Part shown: one piece after another, positions 1 to 7,447 of the stretch
How the letters are laid out: each line of letters opens with the position of its first letter
Position numbering within the stretch: position 1 is the stretch's first letter
NCBI GenBank assembly: GCA_945872375.1
Contig: CAMBYR010000087.1
Location: forward strand, 1-7,796
Origin: an uncultured Blautia sp.
GTDB taxonomy: Bacteria; Bacillota; Clostridia; Lachnospirales; Lachnospiraceae
Direction: 5' to 3'
DNA: 7,796 nt
The notes under the pieces: generated by a model
Seen by the model: only the letters and a program-made list of their open reading frames with translations
Told to the model about the DNA's origin: nothing
Database searches by the model: none
Made by a program: the position numbers and the translations under genes

Positions 1-5
1 TATAT

Positions 6-11
6 TATAAT
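6..11 (+). promoter_or_regulatory. Possible -10 box for the glucosidase gene
   Basis: The extreme left end is an AT-rich run containing a perfect TATAAT at 6-11, which would place transcription start near 18 and give a leader of about 65 bases before the glucosidase start codon. The matching -35 box would lie outside the window, so this cannot be confirmed. In such AT-rich sequence a TATAAT can also occur by chance. Confidence 0.3.
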
Positions 12-70
12 ATATATATATGAGGAAAAAAAGCAGTTTTCAAAAAGTCTTCAGGAATAATTATAATCAC

Positions 71-75
71 GGAGG
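71..75 (+). promoter_or_regulatory. Ribosome binding site deciding the glucosidase start
   Basis: A perfect GGAGG sits 7 bases before the ATG at 83. The in-frame ATG at 77 is only one base after it and the ATG at 20 has no comparable site, so 83 is the supported start. Starting there also gives the usual family N-terminus (Met-Tyr-Glu-Thr-Trp-Trp). Confidence 0.85.
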
Positions 76-82
76 AATGATT

Positions 83-1753
83 ATGTACGAAACATGGTGG
101 AAAGAAGCAGTCGTTTATCAGATTTACCCCAAAAGCTTTATGGACAGCAACGGCGATGGCATCGGCGATATCCCCGGTATCATCAGCAAGCTGGATTATC
201 TGAAAGAGCTTGGCATTACCGTTTTATGGATCTGTCCATTATATCGTTCTCCTCAGAAGGATAATGGTTATGATATCAGTGATTATCAGGCCATTCATGA
301 AGCCTTCGGCTCCATGGAAGACTTCGAAGCCCTCCTTGCAGGCGCCCATGAAAGAGGCATTAAGATCGTGATGGACCTGGTTGTCAACCATACTTCCGAC
401 CAGCACAAATGGTTTGTGGAAAGCAGATCTTCCAAAGAAAGCAAATACAGAGATTATTATATCTGGCGTGACGCAAAGGATGGAAAAGAGCCAACCAACT
501 GGGGCGGATGCTTTGGCGGTTCTGCATGGCAGTATGATGAAACCACCGACCAGTATTATCTCCATCAGTTTGCCGTGGAGCAGCCTGATCTGAACTGGGA
601 AAACCCGGTTGTCCGTAAAGAAGTTTTTGATATGATGAACTGGTGGTGCGAAAAAGGAATTGATGGATTCCGTATGGATGTTATCAGCCTGATCTCCAAA
701 CCGGAGGTCTATGAGGACGGCCCCATCAATACCAATGACGGTTACTCTGCTGTTGGCTGCATTACGGCAAACGGTCACCGTGTCCATGAGTTCTTAAAAG
801 AAATGAACCGCGAGGTTTTAAGCAAGTACGACTTATTCACCGTTGGCGAATGTTCCGGTGTAACGGTTGAAGAAGCAAAAAAATATGCAGGTGCTGATAC
901 CGGTGAGCTGAATATGGTATTCCAGTTTGAGCATATGGATCTGGACGGCGACGAACATGGTAAATGGACCAAAAAGCAGCTCTATCTTCCGGATCTTAAG
1001 GAAAACTTCACCAAATGGCAGAACGAGCTGGACGGTCAGGCATGGAACAGCCTTTACTGGGATAATCATGACCAGCCAAGAATCGTATCCCGCTGGGGAA
1101 ATGACAGCGAAGAATACCGTGTACTCTCTGCAAAAATGCTTGGAACCTGCCTTCATATGATGCAGGGTACCCCCTATATCTATCAGGGCGAAGAGCTTGG
1201 CATGACAAATTTCCCGTTCCGCAATATTTCTCAGGTGGACGATATCGAGTGCAAAAACGCATACCAGACTCTCGTTCTTGATAAGAAAGAATACTCCGAA
1301 GAGACTATGTTTGAGATCATCTCAAAGAAATCAAGAGATAACGCAAGAACCCCCATGCAGTGGAACGACAGCAAAAACGGCGGATTTACCACAGGCACAC
1401 CCTGGCTTTCTGTAAACCCCAATTACACTTACATCAATGCGGAATCTCAGATTCATGATCCTGATTCTGTATTCTCTTATTACAAAAAACTGATTGAGCT
1501 TCGTAAGAACAACAAGATCATCGTATACGGTTCTTACAGTCTCCTCTGCCCGGATGATGAAAAAATCTACGCCTTCCTGCGTACATTGGGAGAAGAAAAG
1601 CTTCTCGTCATCTGCAACTTTACATCAGAGACTCTTGCGCTTCCATCCGATGTGGCAGAACAGAAAGACATGGCAAAAGACATCATGATCTCCAACTACG
1701 CGGAGCCATCCGATACGTTAAGACCATACGAGACAGTGGTTTACACCTTCTAA
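83..1753 (+). CDS. malL: GH13 oligo-1,6-glucosidase (isomaltase-type alpha-glucosidase)
   Basis: Cytoplasmic alpha-glucosidase of glycoside hydrolase family 13, predicted to release glucose from isomalto-oligosaccharides and similar short alpha-glucosides. It is 556 residues long, normal for the family, with no signal peptide. All conserved regions are visible: DLVVNHTSD (region I), GFRMDVI with nucleophile Asp199, GECSG with acid/base Glu256, and WDNHDQPR with transition-state Asp330. QPDLNW at 167-172 and Val200 directly after the nucleophile are the signatures associated with alpha-1,6-acting oligo-1,6-glucosidases; trehalose-6-phosphate hydrolases typically differ at these places. The C-terminal part is the usual beta-sandwich ending in LRPYETVVYTF. 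The gene stands alone on the plus strand, with no sugar transporter or LacI-type regulator in view, and ends at a strong dyad. Family assignment is firm; the exact substrate (isomaltose, sucrose, panose) is inferred. Confidence 0.92.
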   Translation: MYETWWKEAVVYQIYPKSFMDSNGDGIGDIPGIISKLDYLKELGITVLWICPLYRSPQKDNGYDISDYQAIHEAFGSMEDFEALLAGAHERGIKIVMDLVVNHTSDQHKWFVESRSSKESKYRDYYIWRDAKDGKEPTNWGGCFGGSAWQYDETTDQYYLHQFAVEQPDLNWENPVVRKEVFDMMNWWCEKGIDGFRMDVISLISKPEVYEDGPINTNDGYSAVGCITANGHRVHEFLKEMNREVLSKYDLFTVGECSGVTVEEAKKYAGADTGELNMVFQFEHMDLDGDEHGKWTKKQLYLPDLKENFTKWQNELDGQAWNSLYWDNHDQPRIVSRWGNDSEEYRVLSAKMLGTCLHMMQGTPYIYQGEELGMTNFPFRNISQVDDIECKNAYQTLVLDKKEYSEETMFEIISKKSRDNARTPMQWNDSKNGGFTTGTPWLSVNPNYTYINAESQIHDPDSVFSYYKKLIELRKNNKIIVYGSYSLLCPDDEKIYAFLRTLGEEKLLVICNFTSETLALPSDVAEQKDMAKDIMISNYAEPSDTLRPYETVVYTF

Positions 1754-1758
1754 ACGAC

Positions 1759-1813
1759 ACAAAGACATCAAAAATCCGAATCGGCAGTGGTTCGGATTTT
1801 TTGATGTCTTTGT
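1759..1813. terminator. Bidirectional terminator between convergent genes
   Basis: Arms 1759-1780 and 1791-1813 are complementary over 22 pairs with one unpaired T and a 10-base loop. The inner core ATCCGAA/TTCGGAT is followed by six T on the plus strand and five T on the minus strand, so either transcript gives a stem followed by a U-run. It begins 6 bases after the glucosidase stop and lies 5 bases beyond the spmA stop, serving both convergent genes. Confidence 0.88.
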
Positions 1814-1818
1814 CATTT

Positions 1819-2430
1819 TCATTTTTGATTCCGCTTTCGATCCATCCCCCTGCAAAACACAACAGCCACCACGGTACTGATCAGTGTTGCCGCAATTCCC
1901 GGCCCCACCACGGCTGCCGGATCTGCACTTCCATATTGCGCGCGATAGGCGATCATATTCACCGGGATCAGCTGCAGTGACGAAATATTGATAATCAGAA
2001 ACGTACACATCTCATTGCTGGATGTCCCCGAAGGGAAGCATCTGCTTCCGGTCTGTCTCCGCTCTTCCTCCAGTTTCGCCAGCCCCTCCATCGCACGAAG
2101 CCCCGCAGGCGTCGCTGCCCACCCCAGTCCCAGAACATTCGATAAAAAATTCAGCGACAGATATCTGGCCGTTTCTGATTCCGGGGAAATACGCGGAAAC
2201 AGAAAACGAATCACCGGTCCCATCTTTCCTGCAAGCTTTTTTACCAGGCCTGTGGTTTCTGCGATCTTCATCATTCCCGTCCACATGGCAATGACTCCTG
2301 CCACGGCAACGCACAGCTCCACAGCCTCCCTGGAAGAGGAAATCACGGCTTTCGTCACCTCCTCCAGATTCCCCGTCAGCGTTCCAAATACAATTCCCGT
2401 CAGGATCATTCCGCTCCAAAGATAATTCAT
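1819..2430 (-). CDS. spmA: SpmA-like spore maturation protein (nucleoside recognition/Gate domain)
   Basis: Integral membrane protein of 203 residues, close to the usual SpmA length. In Bacillus subtilis, SpmA and SpmB are needed for proper dehydration of the spore core; the molecular activity is not settled. Hydrophobic segments lie near residues 2-19, 38-56, 91-110, 142-161 and 174-194. The family hallmarks are visible: the N-terminus MNYLWSGMIL, VTKAV followed by a membrane span ending in MKIAE, the LGLG-x-AATP-x-GL-x-AME block at 100-115, and NEMCTFLIINISSLQLIP at 139-156. The loop between the last two (about 118-138) is slightly long and basic. The ATG at 2430 has only a weak purine-rich site upstream (CGGGAA), but the N-terminus matches the family. 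No spmB follows; the next gene downstream is convergent. The gene is separated by a terminator from the operon upstream, so it probably has its own promoter. Confidence 0.88.
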   Translation of the reverse strand: MNYLWSGMILTGIVFGTLTGNLEEVTKAVISSSREAVELCVAVAGVIAMWTGMMKIAETTGLVKKLAGKMGPVIRFLFPRISPESETARYLSLNFLSNVLGLGWAATPAGLRAMEGLAKLEEERRQTGSRCFPSGTSSNEMCTFLIINISSLQLIPVNMIAYRAQYGSADPAAVVGPGIAATLISTVVAVVFCRGMDRKRNQK

Positions 2431-2458
2431 ATCACATTTCCCGGATCACTCTCTATCC

Positions 2459-2486
2459 AGTTTATGCGGCTTTATATTTTTTATGT
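2459..2486 (-). promoter_or_regulatory. Possible sigma-E-like promoter of spmA
   Basis: On the minus strand, CATAAACT (2466-2459) matches the mother-cell sigma-E -10 consensus CATACAnT except at one base. An ATA-containing -35-like element, ACATAAA (2486-2480), lies 13 bases upstream. Transcription would start about 20 bases before the spmA ATG. The location just after the upstream terminator and the sporulation role of spmA fit, but the region is AT-rich and short motifs like this occur by chance. Confidence 0.3.
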
Positions 2487-2494
2487 GGAAAACA

Positions 2495-2516
2495 CGCCGG
2501 GGAATTCTCCCCGGCG
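2495..2516 (-). terminator. Terminator of the kinase/binding-protein operon
   Basis: A perfect 9-base stem (2495-2503 with 2508-2516, GC-rich CGCCGGGGA/TCCCCGGCG) with a 4-base loop begins 20 bases after the stop codon of the binding-protein gene. On the minus strand it is followed by TGTTTT. The tail is modest but the stem is very stable, so it likely ends the two-gene transcript before spmA. Confidence 0.8.
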
Positions 2517-2536
2517 CATTGTGCCCAGATGTTCTC

Positions 2537-4156
2537 TTATTCTGCTTCGATGACTTTATCCAGCCCTCGTTCCTTTAATGCTTCGTATTTTTCCCGGAAT
2601 TCATCCACCGTGATCTCTCCACGGATCGCCTGATTTCTCAGCGGACATACCCCTGCCGTAATCAGATTTGCACGATATTTTACATAGGCGTCTGTTTCAC
2701 GGGTCACAGGCTGTGTGTAGAAAAATCCATCATTTACTTCAAACAGCCCTTTATAGGACTCTGAAGTGATCTCATCCAGTTCATCCGCTGTTCTTCCGCT
2801 GAACAGGCACTGCATAAATGCATCCTCCAGCCATAATCCGCCAAAGGGTTCAAAGTTGCATCCCACTGCCCGGTAATCATCAAAGGAGTTTGCCACAAGC
2901 TCCGGTCTTAAGACCGGCTGATCGTCGGTAATCTGATAGCTTACGCCCTCGATGCCGTAATTATAAAGATATGCGCCTTCCTGCGTGAAACACCAGTTGA
3001 AGAACCGAACGATATCTTCCACTTTCCCGGCTTTTTCCGCGCCGGCCGTAATACACCAGGAGGATCCCACAAGTTCCCGTTCCTGGATCATCTGATCTCC
3101 GTGGGGACCCTGAATCGGTGCACAGGCTGTCCAGAGCGCATCCTCTGCGCCGTTTTCTCTCAGCTCTTCCGCCGTGGAAGCAGACACCGCCCAGGTCATT
3201 GTCGTACCCAGCAGATTTCCCTTCATCAGCTCTTCTATTTTATTGTAATCACAGGTATCAAAATCTTCCTGAATAATGCCTTCCCGGTATAATTCTGCCG
3301 CAGCCTCAAGGAACTCGTCGAAATTGGGATGCTCATAGACCATAGTATACGTTCCGTCTTCCAGAACACAGAACTGACAGTCGGAAGATGCCCGGATTCC
3401 AAAAGCATTCATCAGCATGGTCATACATTTTTCCCCATCGGAACCATAGGACAGCGCAAGGGGGATTTCGTCGTCGGGATCTCCGTTTCCATTCAGATCA
3501 TTGTCCCGGATCCCCTTCCAGAGTGCCAGCCAGTCCTCCCAGGTCTCCGGCATATCCATCTGAAGCGCATCCAGCCAGTCCTTCCGCACCATCATAGACT
3601 GAGAGCCCTGAACAGAGGAAACCGACGGGATAAAATAAATATGTCCGTCTGCCTGGCGCCATGCGTCCATGCGCTCTTCCCCGACTGCTGCCACAATATC
3701 CGGCATCAGTTCCAGATAATCATCCAATGGCACGATCATCCCATCATCCGCCAGATCCATAATTCCGAAAGAAAACGGATTTACAATATCCGGCAGCTCA
3801 CTGATATCCATCAGAAGCGTTGTTGCCACCGAAGAAGCATATCCATCTGCCTCATGCCAGTCTATCGCCACATGTGCATTTGTCATTTTTTCCATGGCCT
3901 TCCAGTAATAGCACCCGTCAAATTCGGTCGGACGGCCGTCATAGGTCACGCCAAGTCCGGTAATTTCTATTCCGTCATCAAAATACAATTCCTGACTTTT
4001 CTCAAGCTGATCCGCAGCCGCCAGAAGATCCTCCTTCATCTGATCCACAGAGTATTCCTCTGCACTCTTCTTTACTTCTTCCTGTTTTTTTCCTGCACAT
4101 CCTGTGAAAATAACCGCTGTACAGAAGATTCCCACAGCCACCAGACTCTTTTTCAT
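2537..4156 (-). CDS. Lipoprotein extracellular solute-binding protein (sugar-type ABC family 1)
   Basis: A 539-residue surface lipoprotein. The N-terminus has Met-Lys-Lys, a hydrophobic stretch and the lipobox FTGC with Cys20 as the lipid-anchor site. The body is a type-1 carbohydrate-binding-protein fold of the large LplA/YtcQ-like kind, recognised by ELPDIVNPF (about 120-128), GHIYFIPS (171-178), VRKDWLDAL (190-198), MPETWEDWL (202-210) and an Asp/Asn-rich loop at 220-230 followed by IPLA. That loop (Asp220, Asn222, Asn224, Asp226, Asp228) resembles the structural calcium site seen in AlgQ-type oligosaccharide-binding proteins. The ATG overlaps the stop of the upstream kinase gene (ATGA), and AAGGAG (4170-4165) lies 8 bases before it, so translation is probably coupled. 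No permease or ATPase gene is adjacent, and a terminator follows. It may therefore be a ligand-presenting partner of the kinase rather than, or as well as, a transport component. The ligand is unknown; a sugar or oligosaccharide is likely from the family. Confidence 0.88.
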   Translation of the reverse strand: MKKSLVAVGIFCTAVIFTGCAGKKQEEVKKSAEEYSVDQMKEDLLAAADQLEKSQELYFDDGIEITGLGVTYDGRPTEFDGCYYWKAMEKMTNAHVAIDWHEADGYASSVATTLLMDISELPDIVNPFSFGIMDLADDGMIVPLDDYLELMPDIVAAVGEERMDAWRQADGHIYFIPSVSSVQGSQSMMVRKDWLDALQMDMPETWEDWLALWKGIRDNDLNGNGDPDDEIPLALSYGSDGEKCMTMLMNAFGIRASSDCQFCVLEDGTYTMVYEHPNFDEFLEAAAELYREGIIQEDFDTCDYNKIEELMKGNLLGTTMTWAVSASTAEELRENGAEDALWTACAPIQGPHGDQMIQERELVGSSWCITAGAEKAGKVEDIVRFFNWCFTQEGAYLYNYGIEGVSYQITDDQPVLRPELVANSFDDYRAVGCNFEPFGGLWLEDAFMQCLFSGRTADELDEITSESYKGLFEVNDGFFYTQPVTRETDAYVKYRANLITAGVCPLRNQAIRGEITVDEFREKYEALKERGLDKVIEAE

Positions 4157-7100
4157 TCCACTTTCTCCTTACATAATTCTCTGATTTTTTCCATCAGTAC
4201 CGGAATCTGGATGGGCTTTGCAATATGCCCGTTCATTCCTGCTTCCATTGCCCTCTTTCTGTCCTCTTCAAATGCATTCGCTGTCACGGCAAGAATCGGT
4301 ACGTTCGAAAGCCCGGGGGCTTCCAGTCGCCGGATCCTTCTTGCCGCCTCATAGCCATCCATAACCGGCATCTGAATATCCATCAGAACCAGATCGTAGG
4401 GATCGGCACCGGAGCTGCTCACCATTTCCACGGCCTGCGCTCCATTTTCTGCACATTCCACCACAAAGCCATGCTCCTCCAGAATCGTTTCCGCAATTTC
4501 TCTGTTCAGTTCCACATCCTCCACCAGAAGAATATGCCTTCCTCCCGTATAAGGCTCTTCCGTCTCCTGCGAAGGCGCGCCCTGCTCCGCTGAATAGCCT
4601 GCTGCATCCAGAAGAATCCTTCGCAGTTCAGAAAGGAAGATCGGCTTTTCACAAAAGGCAGTCACTCCGGCTTCCCTTGCCTCATTTTCAATGTCTGACC
4701 AGTCATAAGCCGTAAGTATAATGATCGGGGTATCCTGTCCGATCGCCTTGCGAATCCTTCTCACAACCTCGATTCCATTCATATCCGGCATCAGCCAGTC
4801 AATAATGTACACATGGAACTCATCGCCGTTTTCTTTTGCAAATGTGGTACGCAGCACAGCTTCTTTTCCGGAGGTCGTCCATTCTACCCGGAGTCCGATA
4901 CCGGTCAGCATCTTTGACACACTGGCACAGGTATTAAAATCATCATCCGCAACCAGCGCGTGCAGCCCCTGCAGTTCCTTTGCTTCCTGCTCCTTCGGTC
5001 TTTCCCGGCAAACGGCAAACTGCAGCGAGATCACAAATTCTGTTCCTTTTCCCACCTCACTGCTTACGGAAATGGTTCCATTCATCATATCCACAATGTT
5101 TTTGGTAATCGCCATTCCAAGTCCGGTTCCCTGAATGCCGCTGACCGTAGCCGACTGCTCCCGTTCAAATGGTTCGAAGATGCGCTTCATAAACTCCCTG
5201 CTCATACCGATTCCCGTATCCCGGATGATAAAGTCATAATTGGCAAAGCCCTTCGGTGCCCCTTCTTTCTGAACGATTCGAATGCTGACGGTTCCGCCCG
5301 GTTTTGTAAATTTCATGGCATTGCTGACACAGTTCAAAAGAACCTGATTCAGTCTCAGCTTATCACATACAATGTTTTCATCAATGACATCAACCGTATC
5401 AATTAAAAGAATCAGCTGCTTGGAATGGATATCTGCCTGAATAATGTTCCTGATATCGTGAATAATATCCGGCAGATTGCATTCTGCCGCTTCGATCCGG
5501 ACTTTTCCGCTTTCAATTCTGCTCATGTCCAGCACATCATTGATCAGAGACAGAAGATGATTGCTGGATGTCAGGATTTTCGCCAGATAATCCCTTACCA
5601 GCTCCTTCTGATCCAGATGAGTGGCCGCCAGAGAGGTGAAGCCGATAATCGCGTTCATCGGCGTCCGGATATCATGGGACATGTTATTGAGGAAAACGGT
5701 TTTGGCCTTATTCGCTGCCTCTGCCTGATAAAGCGCATCCTCAAGGGCCTGCTTCTTTTCCTGCTCCTCCCTGGTCTGTTTGTCAACGTCGGCAAAGCCG
5801 AGCACCAGATAGCGAACCTCTGTCTGCCTGCTGATTTTTGCCATACGAAGCTGCCGGTAATAAACCCTTCCGTCCCGATTAACCCGGAACAGATGAGAAA
5901 AGATATGATCATCCACCAGCAATTCACGGATTCTGTCCGGTTCTCCTATGCGGAGCATCTCCTCCTGTTCTTCCTCCACCACAGAACGCTCCACATAGGA
6001 AGAATAGGTTTTATCGAAGGGAACCTCTTTTCCTTCTTCCAGATGGAACATTTCCTGAATCGTATCCAAAATCCGGTAGGGAACTACCGTATTCTCCTCC
6101 AGATCCACATAATATACGGAATGATATTCCTCGCTCAGCACATAAAGCATATCACTGTAGCGGTTCTTTTCCTTTTCTTCCAGAAGAAGCTTCTCCTGAA
6201 GGCGCAGCTTCTCTTCCGCTTCCTCCTGCTTGGCTCTGCTCACCTCATCCGCCTTCAGCTTCTCATAGCGAATGATCTCATTGGATCTCATAGCCCGGTA
6301 AATGACCAGGAAGATTCCTGCCATCGCTGTGATGATCGCCGCGATCTGAAGCAGGCTTGCGGCGACGAAATTCCTTCCAATGCTTTCAATCTGATTATTG
6401 ATCACGTTTTCACTGATGAAAATTGCCAGATACCAGTCTGTTCCGTCGATTGGGCTGTAATAAAGATATCCATGACGGTCCGGATGATTCATAAAGGAAG
6501 TAAAACCGGCCTCTCCCTCTTCCAGACCCTTCTGAACCTTCTCCAGGGAATATCCTTCGTCAAACTCCACATCCTCTTCCAGAAATGTCAGAAGATTGTT
6601 GTTCGATACAATTTCGAAAAGTTCTGACTGTGTCAGAAATCTTCCGTCTCGGAAAAAAATATCACAGAATGTCTGATTTTTTTCTGTCTGCATGGAAATG
6701 CTGTTCAGAATATTATCCATGATGATACCGGAAAAGCAGACCGTAATTTTCTTATTCCGGAAAACCACATTTTCTGTCGGAACCGCAATGAGCACCATAT
6801 TTTTTTTGCCGTACACCTGATTGATCGTAACCGTTGTCTCGGTGATCTCTTCGGACAGAAAACCGAATCTGGAAATTCCCGCATAGGTGCTTGTCGCCGT
6901 GTATACCATTCCGTCTTCGTCTACCAGCGCAAACATATCCAGATTGTTGAATGACTGAATAAAGGAAAGGTATTCTCTGAGTGAATCTTCGCTTTCCAGA
7001 TCATCTTCCGTGATTCCCAAAACCGCCGATTCCATCTGCTGCTTCCGGTCCTTCAGATTTGCCGAAACAACATCGGTTCTCCTTTCCGCCAGCTCTTCCA

Positions 7101-7269
7101 GATAAAATTCCGTCAGAGAATAGGCTGCATCATCTGTCCAGTTCTGGGCATAATTCAGCAGCAAAACAGAGCTCCCTACCAGAAGCGCAGCAATTGCCAG
7201 CACCCCCAGGATCAGCGGGATGCGAAAGGATATCTGTTCTGTTTTCCCCGTTTTATGATTCTTTTTCAC
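4153..7269 (-). CDS. Hybrid sensor histidine kinase with dCache sensor and two receiver domains
   Basis: Membrane-bound hybrid kinase, 1038 residues from the GTG at 7269. Order: basic N-terminus; membrane helix about 16-39; extracellular dCache-type sensor about 40-300 (ALVDEDGMVYTATSTYAG and GTDWYLAIFI are typical); second helix about 301-325; charged coiled coil about 334-370; a PAS-like domain about 370-498; HisKA with phospho-acceptor His532 in MSHDIRTPMNA; HATPase with N-box Asn650, DTGIGM (684-689), FEPFER and GTGLGM (714-719). Receiver 1 has Asp824, Thr853 and Lys875; receiver 2 has Asp964, Thr996 and Lys1018. Both receivers therefore look phosphorylatable. There is no Hpt domain and no DNA-binding output, so signal must leave through another protein. 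The GTG has GGGGAGG 7 bases upstream; an upstream TTG (7350) and ATG (7335) in frame are poorly supported. Its TGA overlaps the ATG of the binding-protein gene. The product family is certain; the ligand and regulated genes are not known. Confidence 0.93.
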   Translation of the reverse strand: MKKNHKTGKTEQISFRIPLILGVLAIAALLVGSSVLLLNYAQNWTDDAAYSLTEFYLEELAERRTDVVSANLKDRKQQMESAVLGITEDDLESEDSLREYLSFIQSFNNLDMFALVDEDGMVYTATSTYAGISRFGFLSEEITETTVTINQVYGKKNMVLIAVPTENVVFRNKKITVCFSGIIMDNILNSISMQTEKNQTFCDIFFRDGRFLTQSELFEIVSNNNLLTFLEEDVEFDEGYSLEKVQKGLEEGEAGFTSFMNHPDRHGYLYYSPIDGTDWYLAIFISENVINNQIESIGRNFVAASLLQIAAIITAMAGIFLVIYRAMRSNEIIRYEKLKADEVSRAKQEEAEEKLRLQEKLLLEEKEKNRYSDMLYVLSEEYHSVYYVDLEENTVVPYRILDTIQEMFHLEEGKEVPFDKTYSSYVERSVVEEEQEEMLRIGEPDRIRELLVDDHIFSHLFRVNRDGRVYYRQLRMAKISRQTEVRYLVLGFADVDKQTREEQEKKQALEDALYQAEAANKAKTVFLNNMSHDIRTPMNAIIGFTSLAATHLDQKELVRDYLAKILTSSNHLLSLINDVLDMSRIESGKVRIEAAECNLPDIIHDIRNIIQADIHSKQLILLIDTVDVIDENIVCDKLRLNQVLLNCVSNAMKFTKPGGTVSIRIVQKEGAPKGFANYDFIIRDTGIGMSREFMKRIFEPFEREQSATVSGIQGTGLGMAITKNIVDMMNGTISVSSEVGKGTEFVISLQFAVCRERPKEQEAKELQGLHALVADDDFNTCASVSKMLTGIGLRVEWTTSGKEAVLRTTFAKENGDEFHVYIIDWLMPDMNGIEVVRRIRKAIGQDTPIIILTAYDWSDIENEAREAGVTAFCEKPIFLSELRRILLDAAGYSAEQGAPSQETEEPYTGGRHILLVEDVELNREIAETILEEHGFVVECAENGAQAVEMVSSSGADPYDLVLMDIQMPVMDGYEAARRIRRLEAPGLSNVPILAVTANAFEEDRKRAMEAGMNGHIAKPIQIPVLMEKIRELCKEKVE

Positions 7270-7276
7270 TCCGTAT

Positions 7277-7283
7277 CCTCCCC
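7277..7283 (-). promoter_or_regulatory. Ribosome binding site deciding the kinase GTG start
   Basis: On the minus strand GGGGAGG (7283-7277) is 7 bases before the GTG at 7269. Translation from there gives VKKNHKTGKTEQ followed by a membrane helix, a normal topology. The longer reading frame back to the TTG at 7350 would add 27 residues coded across the leader hairpin. Confidence 0.85.
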
Positions 7284-7318
7284 AATTCAGGAAATATTTT
7301 GAAATCCCGTTTCCGGAT

Positions 7319-7395
7319 AAAATGAAAAAAGCCATCCCAGTTCCAAACAAAACACAAAATTTCTTTGCTTATGCCTGAAGCTGAAATGGCTCTTC
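7319..7395 (-). terminator. Terminator-like hairpin in the kinase leader (possible attenuator)
   Basis: In minus-strand RNA, 7395-7381 pairs with 7340-7326 over 15 positions (11 Watson-Crick, 4 G-U). After one C-A mismatch, five more pairs follow (7379-7375 with 7346-7342). The outer, downstream arm runs straight into TTTTTT-CA-TTTT (7330-7319). No minus-strand gene lies upstream between this hairpin and the divergent gene at 7678, and the hairpin sits between the predicted kinase promoter and its start codon. This is the place expected for transcription attenuation. Its activity is not demonstrated and the loop of 28 bases is large. Confidence 0.5.
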
Positions 7396-7412
7396 ATATT
7401 TTTCAAGAATTT

Positions 7413-7447
7413 ATTTCATGTATGATTGTATTTATGAAATCATAAAT
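7413..7447. repeat. Overlapping inverted repeats in the kinase leader
   Basis: Two dyads share one arm. ATTTATGA (7430-7437) and TCATAAAT (7440-7447) form an 18-base palindrome. ATTTCAT (7413-7419) and ATGAAAT (7434-7440) form a second, wider one. They fall about 30-65 bases after the predicted start of the kinase transcript. They could be a regulator site or two mutually exclusive RNA hairpins; they are AT-only apart from single C/G bases, so the RNA stems would be weak. Confidence 0.45.

Noticed and set aside
1..22. AT-repeat run at the left edge as a microsatellite or origin element
   Set aside because: It is short, lies in a typical AT-rich promoter zone, and shows no repeated DnaA boxes or iterons.
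20..82. Upstream start codons that would lengthen the glucosidase by 2 or 21 residues
   Set aside because: They lack a properly spaced ribosome binding site, and the added residues have no counterpart in the family; GGAGG is correctly spaced for the ATG at 83.
3329..4354. A 341-codon plus-strand open frame opposite the binding-protein gene
   Set aside because: It runs across the junction of two real minus-strand genes, is rich in His, Cys, Arg and Ser like other antisense frames, and resembles no family.
5425..6627. A 400-codon plus-strand open frame opposite the kinase gene
   Set aside because: It lies wholly antisense to strongly conserved kinase and sensor sequence, has no convincing ribosome binding site, and its product has no recognisable domain. 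It is a by-product of the codon use of the real gene.
2537..7269. Reading the locus as an ordinary ABC sugar-import operon with its two-component regulator
   Set aside because: No permease, ATPase or AraC-type response regulator is encoded in the window, and the unit is closed by a terminator. Such genes could exist elsewhere in the genome, but not in this transcript.
7270..7350. Longer kinase N-terminus from TTG 7350 or ATG 7335
   Set aside because: The GTG at 7269 has a near-perfect ribosome binding site and gives a normal basic N-terminus before the membrane helix. The extra segment overlaps the downstream arm and T-tract of the leader hairpin.
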